Source of the DNA: Bacteroidota bacterium
Lineage (GTDB): Bacteria > Bacteroidota > Ignavibacteria > UBA10030 > UBA8401
NCBI GenBank assembly: GCA_041658205.1
Contig: JBBAAO010000001.1
Location: forward strand, 1,302,001-1,366,000
Length of the DNA: 64,000 nt
Direction of reading: 5' to 3'
Under the pieces are notes generated by a model. The model was not told the origin of the DNA, searched no databases, and saw only the letters and a list, made by a program, of their open reading frames with translations. The position numbers were made by a program, and so were the translations under genes. Every line of letters begins with the position of its first letter. Position 1 is the first letter of the stretch. Below are positions 1 through 7,318 of this stretch, in pieces.

Positions 1-4
1 AACA

Positions 5-2377
5 TTATTTAATGAGAATCATTTTCTTCGTCTGAATATGTTGTTGAGTTTTGAGACGATAAAAATAAACGCCGCTTGCAAATTGATCAGCATACAAATG
101 ATATGTATGTTTTCCGGACAGTAATTTTTGATCAAATAATGTGTTCACTTTCCTTCCGAGAACATCATAGATTGATAATGAGACAATATCATCCTTTGGA
201 ATAAAAAACTCAATAGCTGTGGATAGATTGAACGGATTTGGAAAATTTTGTTTTAATGTAAACTCTGTCGGTATGATTGTATTGTCTGCGGCTGCTTGCG
301 GTGGTGTAAAAAGGAATTGATAGCGATCGGATATTGTCAACGGTTTAATGACTTTGATTCTAAACACATCACCACTTCCGGGGTTCGTGGCGGTCACATT
401 CCCGACAAATTGAATATGCCAAGTTAATATCTGAGCGTTGAGAGAATCCTTTTCGATAAAATACAACTCATCGTTTCTGCTGAGTATTCCATTATTATCC
501 AGCTCTACAAAAAGAAATTTTGTCTTTCTATTAATGTTTGTGTTCCAAAGAAGAAAATTCAGCGGAACAGCCGATGCTCCATACAGCGAAAGTGAAGTAT
601 CAACAATGGAATTACTTATCCTAATTTCATAATCCGAAGCAAAAGGAGTCGCTGAAACAGTGCCAGTTTCGGTTATGATATCAATTAGTTTAATTTCACC
701 GGAGAGAGTGGATGAGCCGGTGATCCAACGAGAAGAATCTATATTCACAATCGGTACGGTAACATCCTGAATCAACAGACGAAATCCGTCAAAATACGGT
801 CCCTCTGTTTTTCCATCGAGCTCTGTAGCATTTTTTACAACTTCAACTCCATTGGCAGTAAACACTGAGTATGATTTTTTCCCGGATGCTTCTTGGAATG
901 TGATGGAATAATTCGCTTGCCGAAGTGAATCGACGGACATCCCAACCGCTTTGAGTATTGCATCACTGAATCCGGTGTGATGAATAAATACGGCATTTGT
1001 TAAGTTGAGTCGTTTATTATAGAGGATGAACGCTGGAGAAGTAGATTGTGTGCTTACTGTTCCGTCGCTACAGGTAATTCGGAAGAGAGTATTATTTCCA
1101 TTGGGAAGATTCTTTGTATCAAAAAGATAGGACCCATTGTTTGGAATGGATGACGCAATGTTTTTCCATGATGTACCGGAATTATAAGAAATATCGATCG
1201 AGATTGTTAAAAGATCGCCATCAGCATCGCCTGCATACCATTGCAGATTATAATTGCCGGAGACAGTATCTTGTTCTTTCAGATTGGCGAATTCTACATC
1301 GGGTGAACCGTTGCCGGGATTATTCACTGTAAATAATCCGCTTGTGGATGAACCATATAATGTATCTCCGGCTGCCACAACTTGTAATTTATACCGCGTT
1401 CCGTCAGGGAGTGATAATGTAGACCATATTACTGAAGAGTCGCTTCCGTTTGTCGTATAAAACACTGACCAGTTCTTTCCATTATCTTTTGAATAAGAGA
1501 GAAGCGTTGTTATTGTATCGGAAACATTTCTGTGTGTCCAATCAATTGTAACATTGCCGGAAACAGTCTTACCGGTCAATTCCGTTTTTAAGGCGACATC
1601 CAAACTGTTATTTGAAGTAAGCATCTTTTGCCAGTGAAGCGGTAGAGTTATAGCCACATGCCAATCAGCATAATACCAATTGTGTTGTGAATTAGGATCT
1701 AATAAAAACGATGGAAGAGAATTATAAACACCTTTTGTGTTGAGAATGTTAAACGTTATGAGATTGTTGCTATTATTATTCCCGCCGACTGACGCTGTAT
1801 GATAGAGAAGCTGCACTTGTTTGATAGAATATATAAGGGAGCTGCTTGCATTCGTGAACTTTACATTATTGAATAATGATAATGTTCCGTCATACGAACC
1901 GGCAGATATAAAATATTGTGGTGCCTCGGCAAGAAGATTTGTCACAATGAGTCCGCCGAGAGAAAAGCCATCCATGGCACGATGCGATCTGCTCGGTATG
2001 GTTCGATAATTTGCATCGATATACGGTATGAGATCATTGACAAGGTAAAGATATTCAGCACCCGAAGCGGGAGCACCCAGTCCCGGCATGATCAAAATCA
2101 TTTTCCCGACCTTCTTTTTTGCATAGAGTGAATCGAAAACCGTCTTGATGTTTCCTCGACGGTTGTTATCTTCCGTCGGATCTGCCCATTCGTCCACAGC
2201 GCCGCGGAAAAGATAGACAACGGGATAACGCACTGATTCAGTATCGTATCCTTCAGGGTAAAAAATGTTAAATTCTTTCACAGTAGTAAGTGTTGCCGAA
2301 TAATGATTTTTTAATTCAATCCTACTGGGTTGTGCGAAGGAAAATGAAATGAGAAGGAACAGTATCAGATGTTTCAT
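5..2377 (-). CDS. T9SS-secreted esterase (Fes/esterase-D-like head, long beta-sandwich tail)
   Basis: A secreted protein of 790 residues. The start is taken at the ATG at 2377, where a Shine-Dalgarno AGAAAGGA precedes a clear signal peptide (MKHLILFLLISFSFAQ); an upstream in-frame start lacks this. Residues about 20-260 resemble the PF00756 esterase family: a YPVVYLFRG strand, the nucleophile elbow GFSLGGL and a following GSYDG. The catalytic serine is visible; Asp and His were not assigned. The remaining ~500 residues are repeated beta-sandwich modules ending in a T9SS type A sorting domain (KQNFPNPFN, FASGVYFYRL, KKMILIK). The whole tail is homologous to the tail of the phosphatase-like gene at 47937-50459. 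Substrate unknown; family members hydrolyse carboxylic esters such as feruloyl or acyl groups. Confidence 0.85.
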   Translation of the reverse strand: MKHLILFLLISFSFAQPSRIELKNHYSATLTTVKEFNIFYPEGYDTESVRYPVVYLFRGAVDEWADPTEDNNRRGNIKTVFDSLYAKKKVGKMILIMPGLGAPASGAEYLYLVNDLIPYIDANYRTIPSRSHRAMDGFSLGGLIVTNLLAEAPQYFISAGSYDGTLSLFNNVKFTNASSSLIYSIKQVQLLYHTASVGGNNNSNNLITFNILNTKGVYNSLPSFLLDPNSQHNWYYADWHVAITLPLHWQKMLTSNNSLDVALKTELTGKTVSGNVTIDWTHRNVSDTITTLLSYSKDNGKNWSVFYTTNGSDSSVIWSTLSLPDGTRYKLQVVAAGDTLYGSSTSGLFTVNNPGNGSPDVEFANLKEQDTVSGNYNLQWYAGDADGDLLTISIDISYNSGTSWKNIASSIPNNGSYLFDTKNLPNGNNTLFRITCSDGTVSTQSTSPAFILYNKRLNLTNAVFIHHTGFSDAILKAVGMSVDSLRQANYSITFQEASGKKSYSVFTANGVEVVKNATELDGKTEGPYFDGFRLLIQDVTVPIVNIDSSRWITGSSTLSGEIKLIDIITETGTVSATPFASDYEIRISNSIVDTSLSLYGASAVPLNFLLWNTNINRKTKFLFVELDNNGILSRNDELYFIEKDSLNAQILTWHIQFVGNVTATNPGSGDVFRIKVIKPLTISDRYQFLFTPPQAAADNTIIPTEFTLKQNFPNPFNLSTAIEFFIPKDDIVSLSIYDVLGRKVNTLFDQKLLSGKHTYHLYADQFASGVYFYRLKTQQHIQTKKMILIK

Positions 2378-2472
2378 GGTATGTCCTTTCTTAGATGGAC
2401 AGTTTAAACGTACCAAAAAAAGGGAAGAATAACAGGAGGAAAAAAAAGTGCAATCTGTTTATTGATCTATTA

Positions 2473-2913
2473 CTAAAACTTTAGTGGGAAGATTTTCTTG
2501 GTCTTTTTGTTGATGGTATAGGCATCGATAGTTGAAATAGAATTCATATCAATTTCTTCTACTTCCTGATAATCCTCCAGCCATAAATCGTAGAGCTCAC
2601 ATTGTACCTTGAACTTAGGTTTTGGATCCTTTTTCCTGTCCGATATTTGTTTTCGATGCTTATACATCCAGAGCATGGCAAAGAGATTGCCAGTGATGTC
2701 ACACTCGGATCCATATTTATTCTTGTTGTTCTTAAATTTGATGGAAAGCCGCAGAGGAGATTGGATCTGTTCAAATTCGATTTTTATCATTTCATTCAGA
2801 TCATAATAAGGAAAAGGAACATTTTCAGAAGAAGATACTTGTATCTGTCCATCGATGAGAGAGAATACTCTTCGTATTAAATCTTCTAAGCTTATTTTTA
2901 TTTCGATTGGCAT
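2473..2913 (-). CDS. hypothetical protein
   Basis: An open frame of 146 residues read from the ATG at 2913; a TTG one codon upstream is also possible. It is rich in Lys, Glu and Ile, has no signal peptide or membrane segment, and matches no family I recognise. Two short segments have an alternating pattern compatible with beta-strands (IKIEFEQIQSPLRLSIKFKN), and a basic stretch HRKQISDRKKDPKPKFK lies in the middle. It sits alone between the esterase gene and a tRNA on the other strand. Codon use looks like its neighbours, so it is probably a real cytoplasmic protein. The ribosome-binding site is weak. Confidence 0.55.
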   Translation of the reverse strand: MPIEIKISLEDLIRRVFSLIDGQIQVSSSENVPFPYYDLNEMIKIEFEQIQSPLRLSIKFKNNKNKYGSECDITGNLFAMLWMYKHRKQISDRKKDPKPKFKVQCELYDLWLEDYQEVEEIDMNSISTIDAYTINKKTKKIFPLKF

Positions 2914-3053
2914 CAACAGTTCTTTATTGTGAGTCTAATATGAAGTATACTAATATAGCACCAAACGGTTTGAAGAAGGGAGATATATTATTAGTTGAGG
3001 ATTTGCGCTAAAAATTGTATATTTATTCACAATTTCAAGCAAGAACATTGTTT

Positions 3054-3126
3054 GCTGGCGTAGCTCAGTTGGTAGAGCAGCTGATTCGTAATCAGCAGGT
3101 CACGAGTTCAAGTCTCGTTGCCAGCT
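3054..3126 (+). tRNA. tRNA-Thr (anticodon CGT)
   Basis: A complete cloverleaf is visible: acceptor arm GCTGGCG paired with TGCCAGC, D-arm GCTCAGTTGGTAGAGC, anticodon stem GCTGA/TCAGC with loop TTCGTAA (anticodon CGT, reading ACG), and T-arm ACGAG-TTCAAGT-CTCGT. The 3' CCA is not encoded. A strong intrinsic terminator follows 9 nt downstream. Confidence 0.95.
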
Positions 3127-3135
3127 CAAAAAGAT

Positions 3136-3168
3136 CCCGTTAATTGTTTTTGAATTAACGGGTTTTTT
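3136..3168 (+). terminator. Rho-independent terminator of the tRNA gene
   Basis: A perfect 10-bp stem (CCCGTTAATT with AATTAACGGG), a 7-nt loop and a run of six T residues. It lies directly downstream of the tRNA-Thr gene. Confidence 0.9.
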
Positions 3169-3256
3169 GTTTTTAAAATGAACCTATATACCTATGGTTC
3201 AAGATGAATTCTCAAAAGTTTAGGGATTTAGGATTCAAGTTTTATCCATCTATTAT

Positions 3257-3284
3257 TCTGTGCCTTTGTGCCTCTGTGGTAAAG
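3257..3284. repeat. Dispersed intergenic repeat fragment (CTGTGCCTTTGTGCC type)
   Basis: This is the only recognisable element in the 330-nt gap between the tRNA terminator and the next gene. The phrase TGTGCCTTTGTGCCTCTGT recurs in reverse-complement, diverged form near 42447-42475, suggesting a family of dispersed intergenic sequences. I see no gene or RNA structure in the rest of 3169-3498, which is AT-rich and presumably holds the promoter of the DUF6629-like gene. Confidence 0.45.
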
Positions 3285-3498
3285 ATTTACTATCCAGAAT
3301 TCAAGTATTAGATCTCTCCCTTCAAAATTGTTATTCTCATTCATTGTTACCTTTTCTCTATACCGCTTTTACGGGATTGCAATTTCTCAAAACTCTATGT
3401 ATGTATAATAGAACATGAATTACCAAATAGAATGTACAACAACCGAGACAGATATTTTTGTTTGCATGAATAGTAAATAATTATGATAAGGATTTGAT

Positions 3499-4149
3499 AT
3501 GTGTTTTTCATTAGAAGCAAGTATTGCAGGAGGTATTGTTGTTTCCTCGATAGGCGTAGCCGCTGTAAAAAAAATCCACGTTCCTGCACAAACGACATTT
3601 GCGTCAATTCCATTAGTTTTTGGAATTCAACAATTCTCTGAAGGTCTTGTTTGGTACTCATTATCCAATCCGGCGAATGCTAATTTGGAACAGTATGGCA
3701 CATATATCTTTTTATTTGTCGCCAGAATCCTTTGGCCTGTGCTTATGCCATTGTCAGTATTGTTAATGGAGGAGGATCCCAAACGAAAGCAGATTTTACG
3801 GGTAATGTTTGGGCTGGGCGCTGCGGTTGCGATCTATTATTCATATTGTCTTTTATTTATGAATGTTTATCCACAGATCGATAGACATCATATTCAATAC
3901 ATCAGTGATTTCCCTCAGTCGTTAGCTGATGTAGTGTTTTTCATCTACGTAGTTGCAGCTATACCGCCGCTATTTGTCTCAAGTATAAAAAGGAGTCGCC
4001 TTTTAGGAATATTAATGTTACTTGCCTGTATTGTGACGGGGGTATTTTACATTGAGTATCTTACTTCAGTTTGGTGCTTTTTTGCGGCCGTGGTGAGTGT
4101 TGTAATTCTTTGGATAGTGAACGATAAATCTGTAATGAACAAAACGTAA
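3499..4149 (+). CDS. DUF6629-like integral membrane protein
   Basis: A protein of 216 residues with about seven hydrophobic segments spread over its length. The opening MCFSLEASIAGG and the segment IPLVFGIQQFSEGLVWYSL match what I know of the uncharacterised DUF6629 membrane family, whose members start MCFSA and carry a QQ-x-x-EG-x-x-W motif in the second membrane segment. The start has an AAGGAT ribosome-binding site. Function is unknown for the family. Nothing in the neighbourhood (tRNA upstream, metallopeptidase downstream) points to a partner. Confidence 0.75.
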   Translation: MCFSLEASIAGGIVVSSIGVAAVKKIHVPAQTTFASIPLVFGIQQFSEGLVWYSLSNPANANLEQYGTYIFLFVARILWPVLMPLSVLLMEEDPKRKQILRVMFGLGAAVAIYYSYCLLFMNVYPQIDRHHIQYISDFPQSLADVVFFIYVVAAIPPLFVSSIKRSRLLGILMLLACIVTGVFYIEYLTSVWCFFAAVVSVVILWIVNDKSVMNKT

Positions 4150-4207
4150 TAAATTATCAAAATTGCAAAATTCTCAAAATACAGGATTAATAGGATTGAA
4201 TGTGTTA

Positions 4208-5029
4208 ATGAATCCGAAGAAGAATATTATGATAGAAGAGATATCGCTTGATGTGATATCGAAAAAGATTAAAAATCTTAATCTACGTATTACACCTCCT
4301 TCAGGGAATATTGTAATAACAGCGCCTCACAATTATCCGGAAGAAAAAATCATTCATTTTGTACGATCAAAGATAGAATGGATACGCAAACATCAGTCTA
4401 AGATGAAGAGTGTTGTATGGAAAGTTCCGGTGCACTATCTCTCTGGTGAAGGACATTGCTATCTCGGGAAAGCATACCGTTTGGAAGTAGTGGAGAGAAA
4501 AGGGAAACAAGGAGTTATTTTCAATGACAAATACTTTTATGGGAAAAATTCATCAGATTCATCGTGCTGTCAGAATTTGACTTCAGTAACGAGAAAGACG
4601 AAACCGGGAATGAATAGAACTAAAGAAACAGATCTGGAAAGGAAGGAGAAGGAGAGTTCAAGACTTGTTATGGTGGTACGACCAGGATCAAACCGTAAAA
4701 ACCGTCAGGCGATTTTGGATGCGTGGTATAAAGAGGAGTTGAAAAGGATCATCCTGCCGATTATTCCACAATATGAAGAGAAGATGAATGTGCACGCGGA
4801 AGAGTGGAGAATTAAAAAAATGAAAACAAAATGGGGTACGTGTAATATTACTAAAAAAAGAATATGGCTGAATCTTGAATTAGCACAAAAACCGTTGCAT
4901 TTTATTGAACATGTCATTGTTCATGAGTTAGCGCACTTTATTGAGCGGAAGCATAACGCAAAATTTAAGAAACTGATGGAAAAATATAACCCGAACAACG
5001 CTGCGAAGGGTGAAAATACTCTTATCTGA
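4208..5029 (+). CDS. YgjP-type zinc metallopeptidase (DUF45/M48-like) with an internal insertion
   Basis: A cytoplasmic protein of 273 residues if started at the ATG at 4208; the ATG at 4229 (MIEEISLDVI) is an equally good start by family comparison. The C-terminal half holds the YgjP signature: KMKTKWGTCN, then the zinc motif HELAHF followed by an acidic and basic ending. The N-terminal half matches the family (KIKNLNLRITPPSGNIVITAP, then a WIRKHQ helix). Between the beta-strands near residue 110 there is an extra low-complexity, charged stretch of about 43 residues (nt 4535-4663) that includes two adjacent cysteines; the usual family has a short turn there. Close relatives are proposed peptidases associated with restriction or stress loci, but the physiological substrate is unknown. 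It stands 13 nt or more after the membrane-protein gene and may be cotranscribed. Confidence 0.8.
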   Translation: MNPKKNIMIEEISLDVISKKIKNLNLRITPPSGNIVITAPHNYPEEKIIHFVRSKIEWIRKHQSKMKSVVWKVPVHYLSGEGHCYLGKAYRLEVVERKGKQGVIFNDKYFYGKNSSDSSCCQNLTSVTRKTKPGMNRTKETDLERKEKESSRLVMVVRPGSNRKNRQAILDAWYKEELKRIILPIIPQYEEKMNVHAEEWRIKKMKTKWGTCNITKKRIWLNLELAQKPLHFIEHVIVHELAHFIERKHNAKFKKLMEKYNPNNAAKGENTLI

Positions 5030-5080
5030 AATTTTGTAAGATTTATTCATCCCACAGATGTATCAATAGTTGAGGAATTG

Positions 5081-5854
5081 ATGAAAATAATTTTAATAAT
5101 GATTGGTTCTATGTTTTTGACGGGAAGCGTTGTTTTCTGTCAGGATATCCGTGCAAGGACGCTTAGTGGGGAAACTGTCATGCTAAAAAAAAATGGAATG
5201 TGGTTCATGATGAATCGTTCCGCACAACCGGAAGATACAGCATTAACATTTGACGGCCGTGTGGTCGTTTTAAAACGAAATGGTACGTGGCAATTAACTG
5301 AAGTAAAACGTTCAACGGCTTCAATACCGATGCCCTCCTTCCCTCAATCTTCATCGACTAACCTTGAGTTAGAGAAAACTGCGGGAGGTTCAACAGGAAG
5401 AACAAATCCCAAAGCGAGTGACAATTTAATTGGCCTTCCTGTCCCATCGTTTACTTACAGAAATTTGGACGGATCGGAAGTTGATATTAACCGTCTGCGA
5501 GGGAAAGTAGTCCTGATCAATTTTTGGGCAGCATGGTGTGGACCGTGTGTGAGAGAAATACCGCATCTGGAAAAAGAAGTATGGCAGCGATTTAAGTCCA
5601 CCGATTTTGTGATGATCGCATTAACAACAGATCATAACGAAAATGAGTTACGAAACTTTATGCGCCAATATGGTTATACGTTTCCTCTTGGGTACGACCA
5701 TGATAAAAATATCTCGAGATTATTTGGAGTGAAGTCAATCCCGCGAAATTTTGTTGTCGGAAAAGAGGGGACCATTATTTACCAGTCAATTGGATTTAGT
5801 GAAGAAAGCTTTCAACGAATGGTTGATAAAATTGCTGCTGCTATAATCGAATAA
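5081..5854 (+). CDS. TlpA-like periplasmic thioredoxin with duplicated N-terminal motif
   Basis: A protein of 257 residues. The start is the ATG at 5081 with a GAGGAATTG ribosome-binding site; a TTG one codon upstream is less likely. A signal peptide (MKIILIMIGSMFLTGSVVFC) is followed by two short copies of an L(S/D)G-x-V-x-L-K-x-NG-x-W motif (about residues 24-43 and 52-72). A Ser/Thr-rich linker leads to a TlpA/ResA-type thioredoxin fold (about residues 118-257) with the active site WAAWCGPC, the cis-proline region SIPRNFVV, and a GVKSIP loop. Such proteins reduce disulfides or apocytochrome c cysteines in the periplasm. The latter role would fit the multiheme cytochrome at 58090-58671, but there is no direct link in the sequence. 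Confidence 0.88.
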   Translation: MKIILIMIGSMFLTGSVVFCQDIRARTLSGETVMLKKNGMWFMMNRSAQPEDTALTFDGRVVVLKRNGTWQLTEVKRSTASIPMPSFPQSSSTNLELEKTAGGSTGRTNPKASDNLIGLPVPSFTYRNLDGSEVDINRLRGKVVLINFWAAWCGPCVREIPHLEKEVWQRFKSTDFVMIALTTDHNENELRNFMRQYGYTFPLGYDHDKNISRLFGVKSIPRNFVVGKEGTIIYQSIGFSEESFQRMVDKIAAAIIE

Positions 5855-6120
5855 CAGAATATTATCACCTGACGAAAATTAATAATACCCTTCTTGCTTC
5901 CTTTTAAGATGTATCTCTTAGCGAACATGTGAGACGGTAAAATTTTAATAAATGTCATTAACTGCCAGACGAATTCTATGTAAAAACCATTAGATATTGA
6001 ATTATCTTCTAAAAAACTTCTCAATACAATAACCAGATTAGTTCCTCATTTTCCTTCTAATTTTCTAAGAAATCCCATCCTCGATTTTTTAACTTGACAG
6101 AGTTGGAATAATTCCCTACG

Positions 6121-6195
6121 TTGTGCAAACGATTGCATGCATTAATAATCGAATAAAAACAATAATACCTGATTATTATACAATCGTTTGCACAA
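6121..6195. promoter_or_regulatory. Paired LacI-family operators upstream of the regulator gene
   Basis: Two copies of a 14-bp LacI-type site, TGCAAACGATTGCA at 6124-6137 and, on the other strand, TGCAAACGATTGTA at 6179-6192, lie 55 bp apart centre to centre. Together they form a perfect 15-bp inverted repeat (TTGTGCAAACGATTG and its complement). Each site follows the general LacI/CcpA pattern TGnnAnCGnTnnCA with the central CG. A TTGACA hexamer at 6094-6099 with a poor TACGTT at 6117-6122 could be a promoter that the first site overlaps. The arrangement suggests autoregulation and looping by the adjacent LacI-family protein. The rest of the 386-nt gap 5855-6240 shows no gene. Confidence 0.8.
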
Positions 6196-6240
6196 AATCT
6201 AAAATTTCTACATAAAAGCATCCATTAACCAACGAATACT

Positions 6241-7287
6241 ATGTCATCTACGCTCAAGGATGTTGCAACAAAGACCGGATTTTCCATCTCCACAGTATCG
6301 AGAGTTCTCCACGACAATTCCAAAAAATATAAAATCAGCGTAGAGACTCAAGCAACTATAAAACAGGCAGCAAAGGATCTTGGATACAGAATTAATACGC
6401 TAGCGAGGGGACTGCGTTTGCAAAAGACGTATGAGATTGGTTTGATTGTTCCGGACATTGCCAACCCATTTTTTTCTGCAGTGATTAAGTCTCTAGCCGG
6501 CGAACTTCGTAAAGGTGGCTACAATTTTATTGTATATGATACGGATGAAGATATTTCCATCGAAAAATCTGCTGTAAAGAGTCTGCTGGAAAAACGTGTG
6601 GATGGTTTGATCATCGCTTCTGTTGGTCAAGAGTTTTCCCATATACAAAAAATTCGGGAGGCAGCTATTCCGCTGGTGATGATCGATCGCTGTTTCGATT
6701 TTCTGGATATTGACTCCGTGAGCGTGGATAATGTGAAAGGATCTCTGTATGCGGTAAATCATCTTATCAAAGAGGGGCACACCCGCATTGCTTTCATTCA
6801 GGGATTGCCCGGGACATATGCAAATGAAACAAGACTTCAAGGATACAAAGAAGCACTGGATGACGCAGGAATTGCCATCGACGAACATTTGATTGTTGGT
6901 GATGACTTTCGTTCGTTGAACGGTTACCTTGAAACAAAACATCTTTTAAAATTATCAAAGCCTCCGACCGCCATCTTTACTGCGGGCGATCTTATTGCGC
7001 TCGGCGCACTCGAAGCGTGCAGAGAGAACGGTGTTAATATTCCCAAAGATATTTCTCTTGTCACGTTCGACGATCCTGTCTTCACATCATATTTGTCTCC
7101 GGCACTTACTGCGATTGAACAGCCAATCACGAAAATGACTGAGATGGCTGTGGCAATGTTGTATCGAAGAATGAGAAACCCCGAAGATGAACGCCGAAAG
7201 GTATTGTTGGAACCAAAGTTGAATGTTCGCAATTCCGTTGCTCGTCTCGCAACATTCTCCAACATAACGCATCTAAACAAAAAATAA
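6241..7287 (+). CDS. LacI-family transcriptional regulator
   Basis: A repressor-type protein of 348 residues. The N-terminal helix-turn-helix (TLKDVATKTGFSISTVSRVL) and hinge helix (NTLARGLRLQKT) are typical of LacI/PurR. A periplasmic-binding-protein-like effector domain follows from about residue 60 (IGLIVPDIANPFFSAV, DGLIIASV, SVDNVKGSLYAVNHLI, TAIFTAGDLIALGALEA, TFDDPVFTSYLSPALTAIEQP). Family members usually bind a sugar or nucleoside effector. It is the first gene of the long carbohydrate-type cluster and sits just downstream of the operator pair, so it likely controls itself and the genes after it. The next gene starts 31 nt downstream, supporting cotranscription. The effector cannot be read from the sequence; a furanoside or ribose-containing compound is an inference from the neighbours. 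Confidence 0.93.
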   Translation: MSSTLKDVATKTGFSISTVSRVLHDNSKKYKISVETQATIKQAAKDLGYRINTLARGLRLQKTYEIGLIVPDIANPFFSAVIKSLAGELRKGGYNFIVYDTDEDISIEKSAVKSLLEKRVDGLIIASVGQEFSHIQKIREAAIPLVMIDRCFDFLDIDSVSVDNVKGSLYAVNHLIKEGHTRIAFIQGLPGTYANETRLQGYKEALDDAGIAIDEHLIVGDDFRSLNGYLETKHLLKLSKPPTAIFTAGDLIALGALEACRENGVNIPKDISLVTFDDPVFTSYLSPALTAIEQPITKMTEMAVAMLYRRMRNPEDERRKVLLEPKLNVRNSVARLATFSNITHLNKK

Positions 7288-7318
7288 CGTAACTGAGTAC
7301 ATCAAAGAGATTGTTCGA

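Noticed and set aside
5812..6024. 70-codon minus-strand open frame downstream of the thioredoxin gene
   Set aside because: It overlaps the thioredoxin gene end, has no start signal and AT-driven composition.
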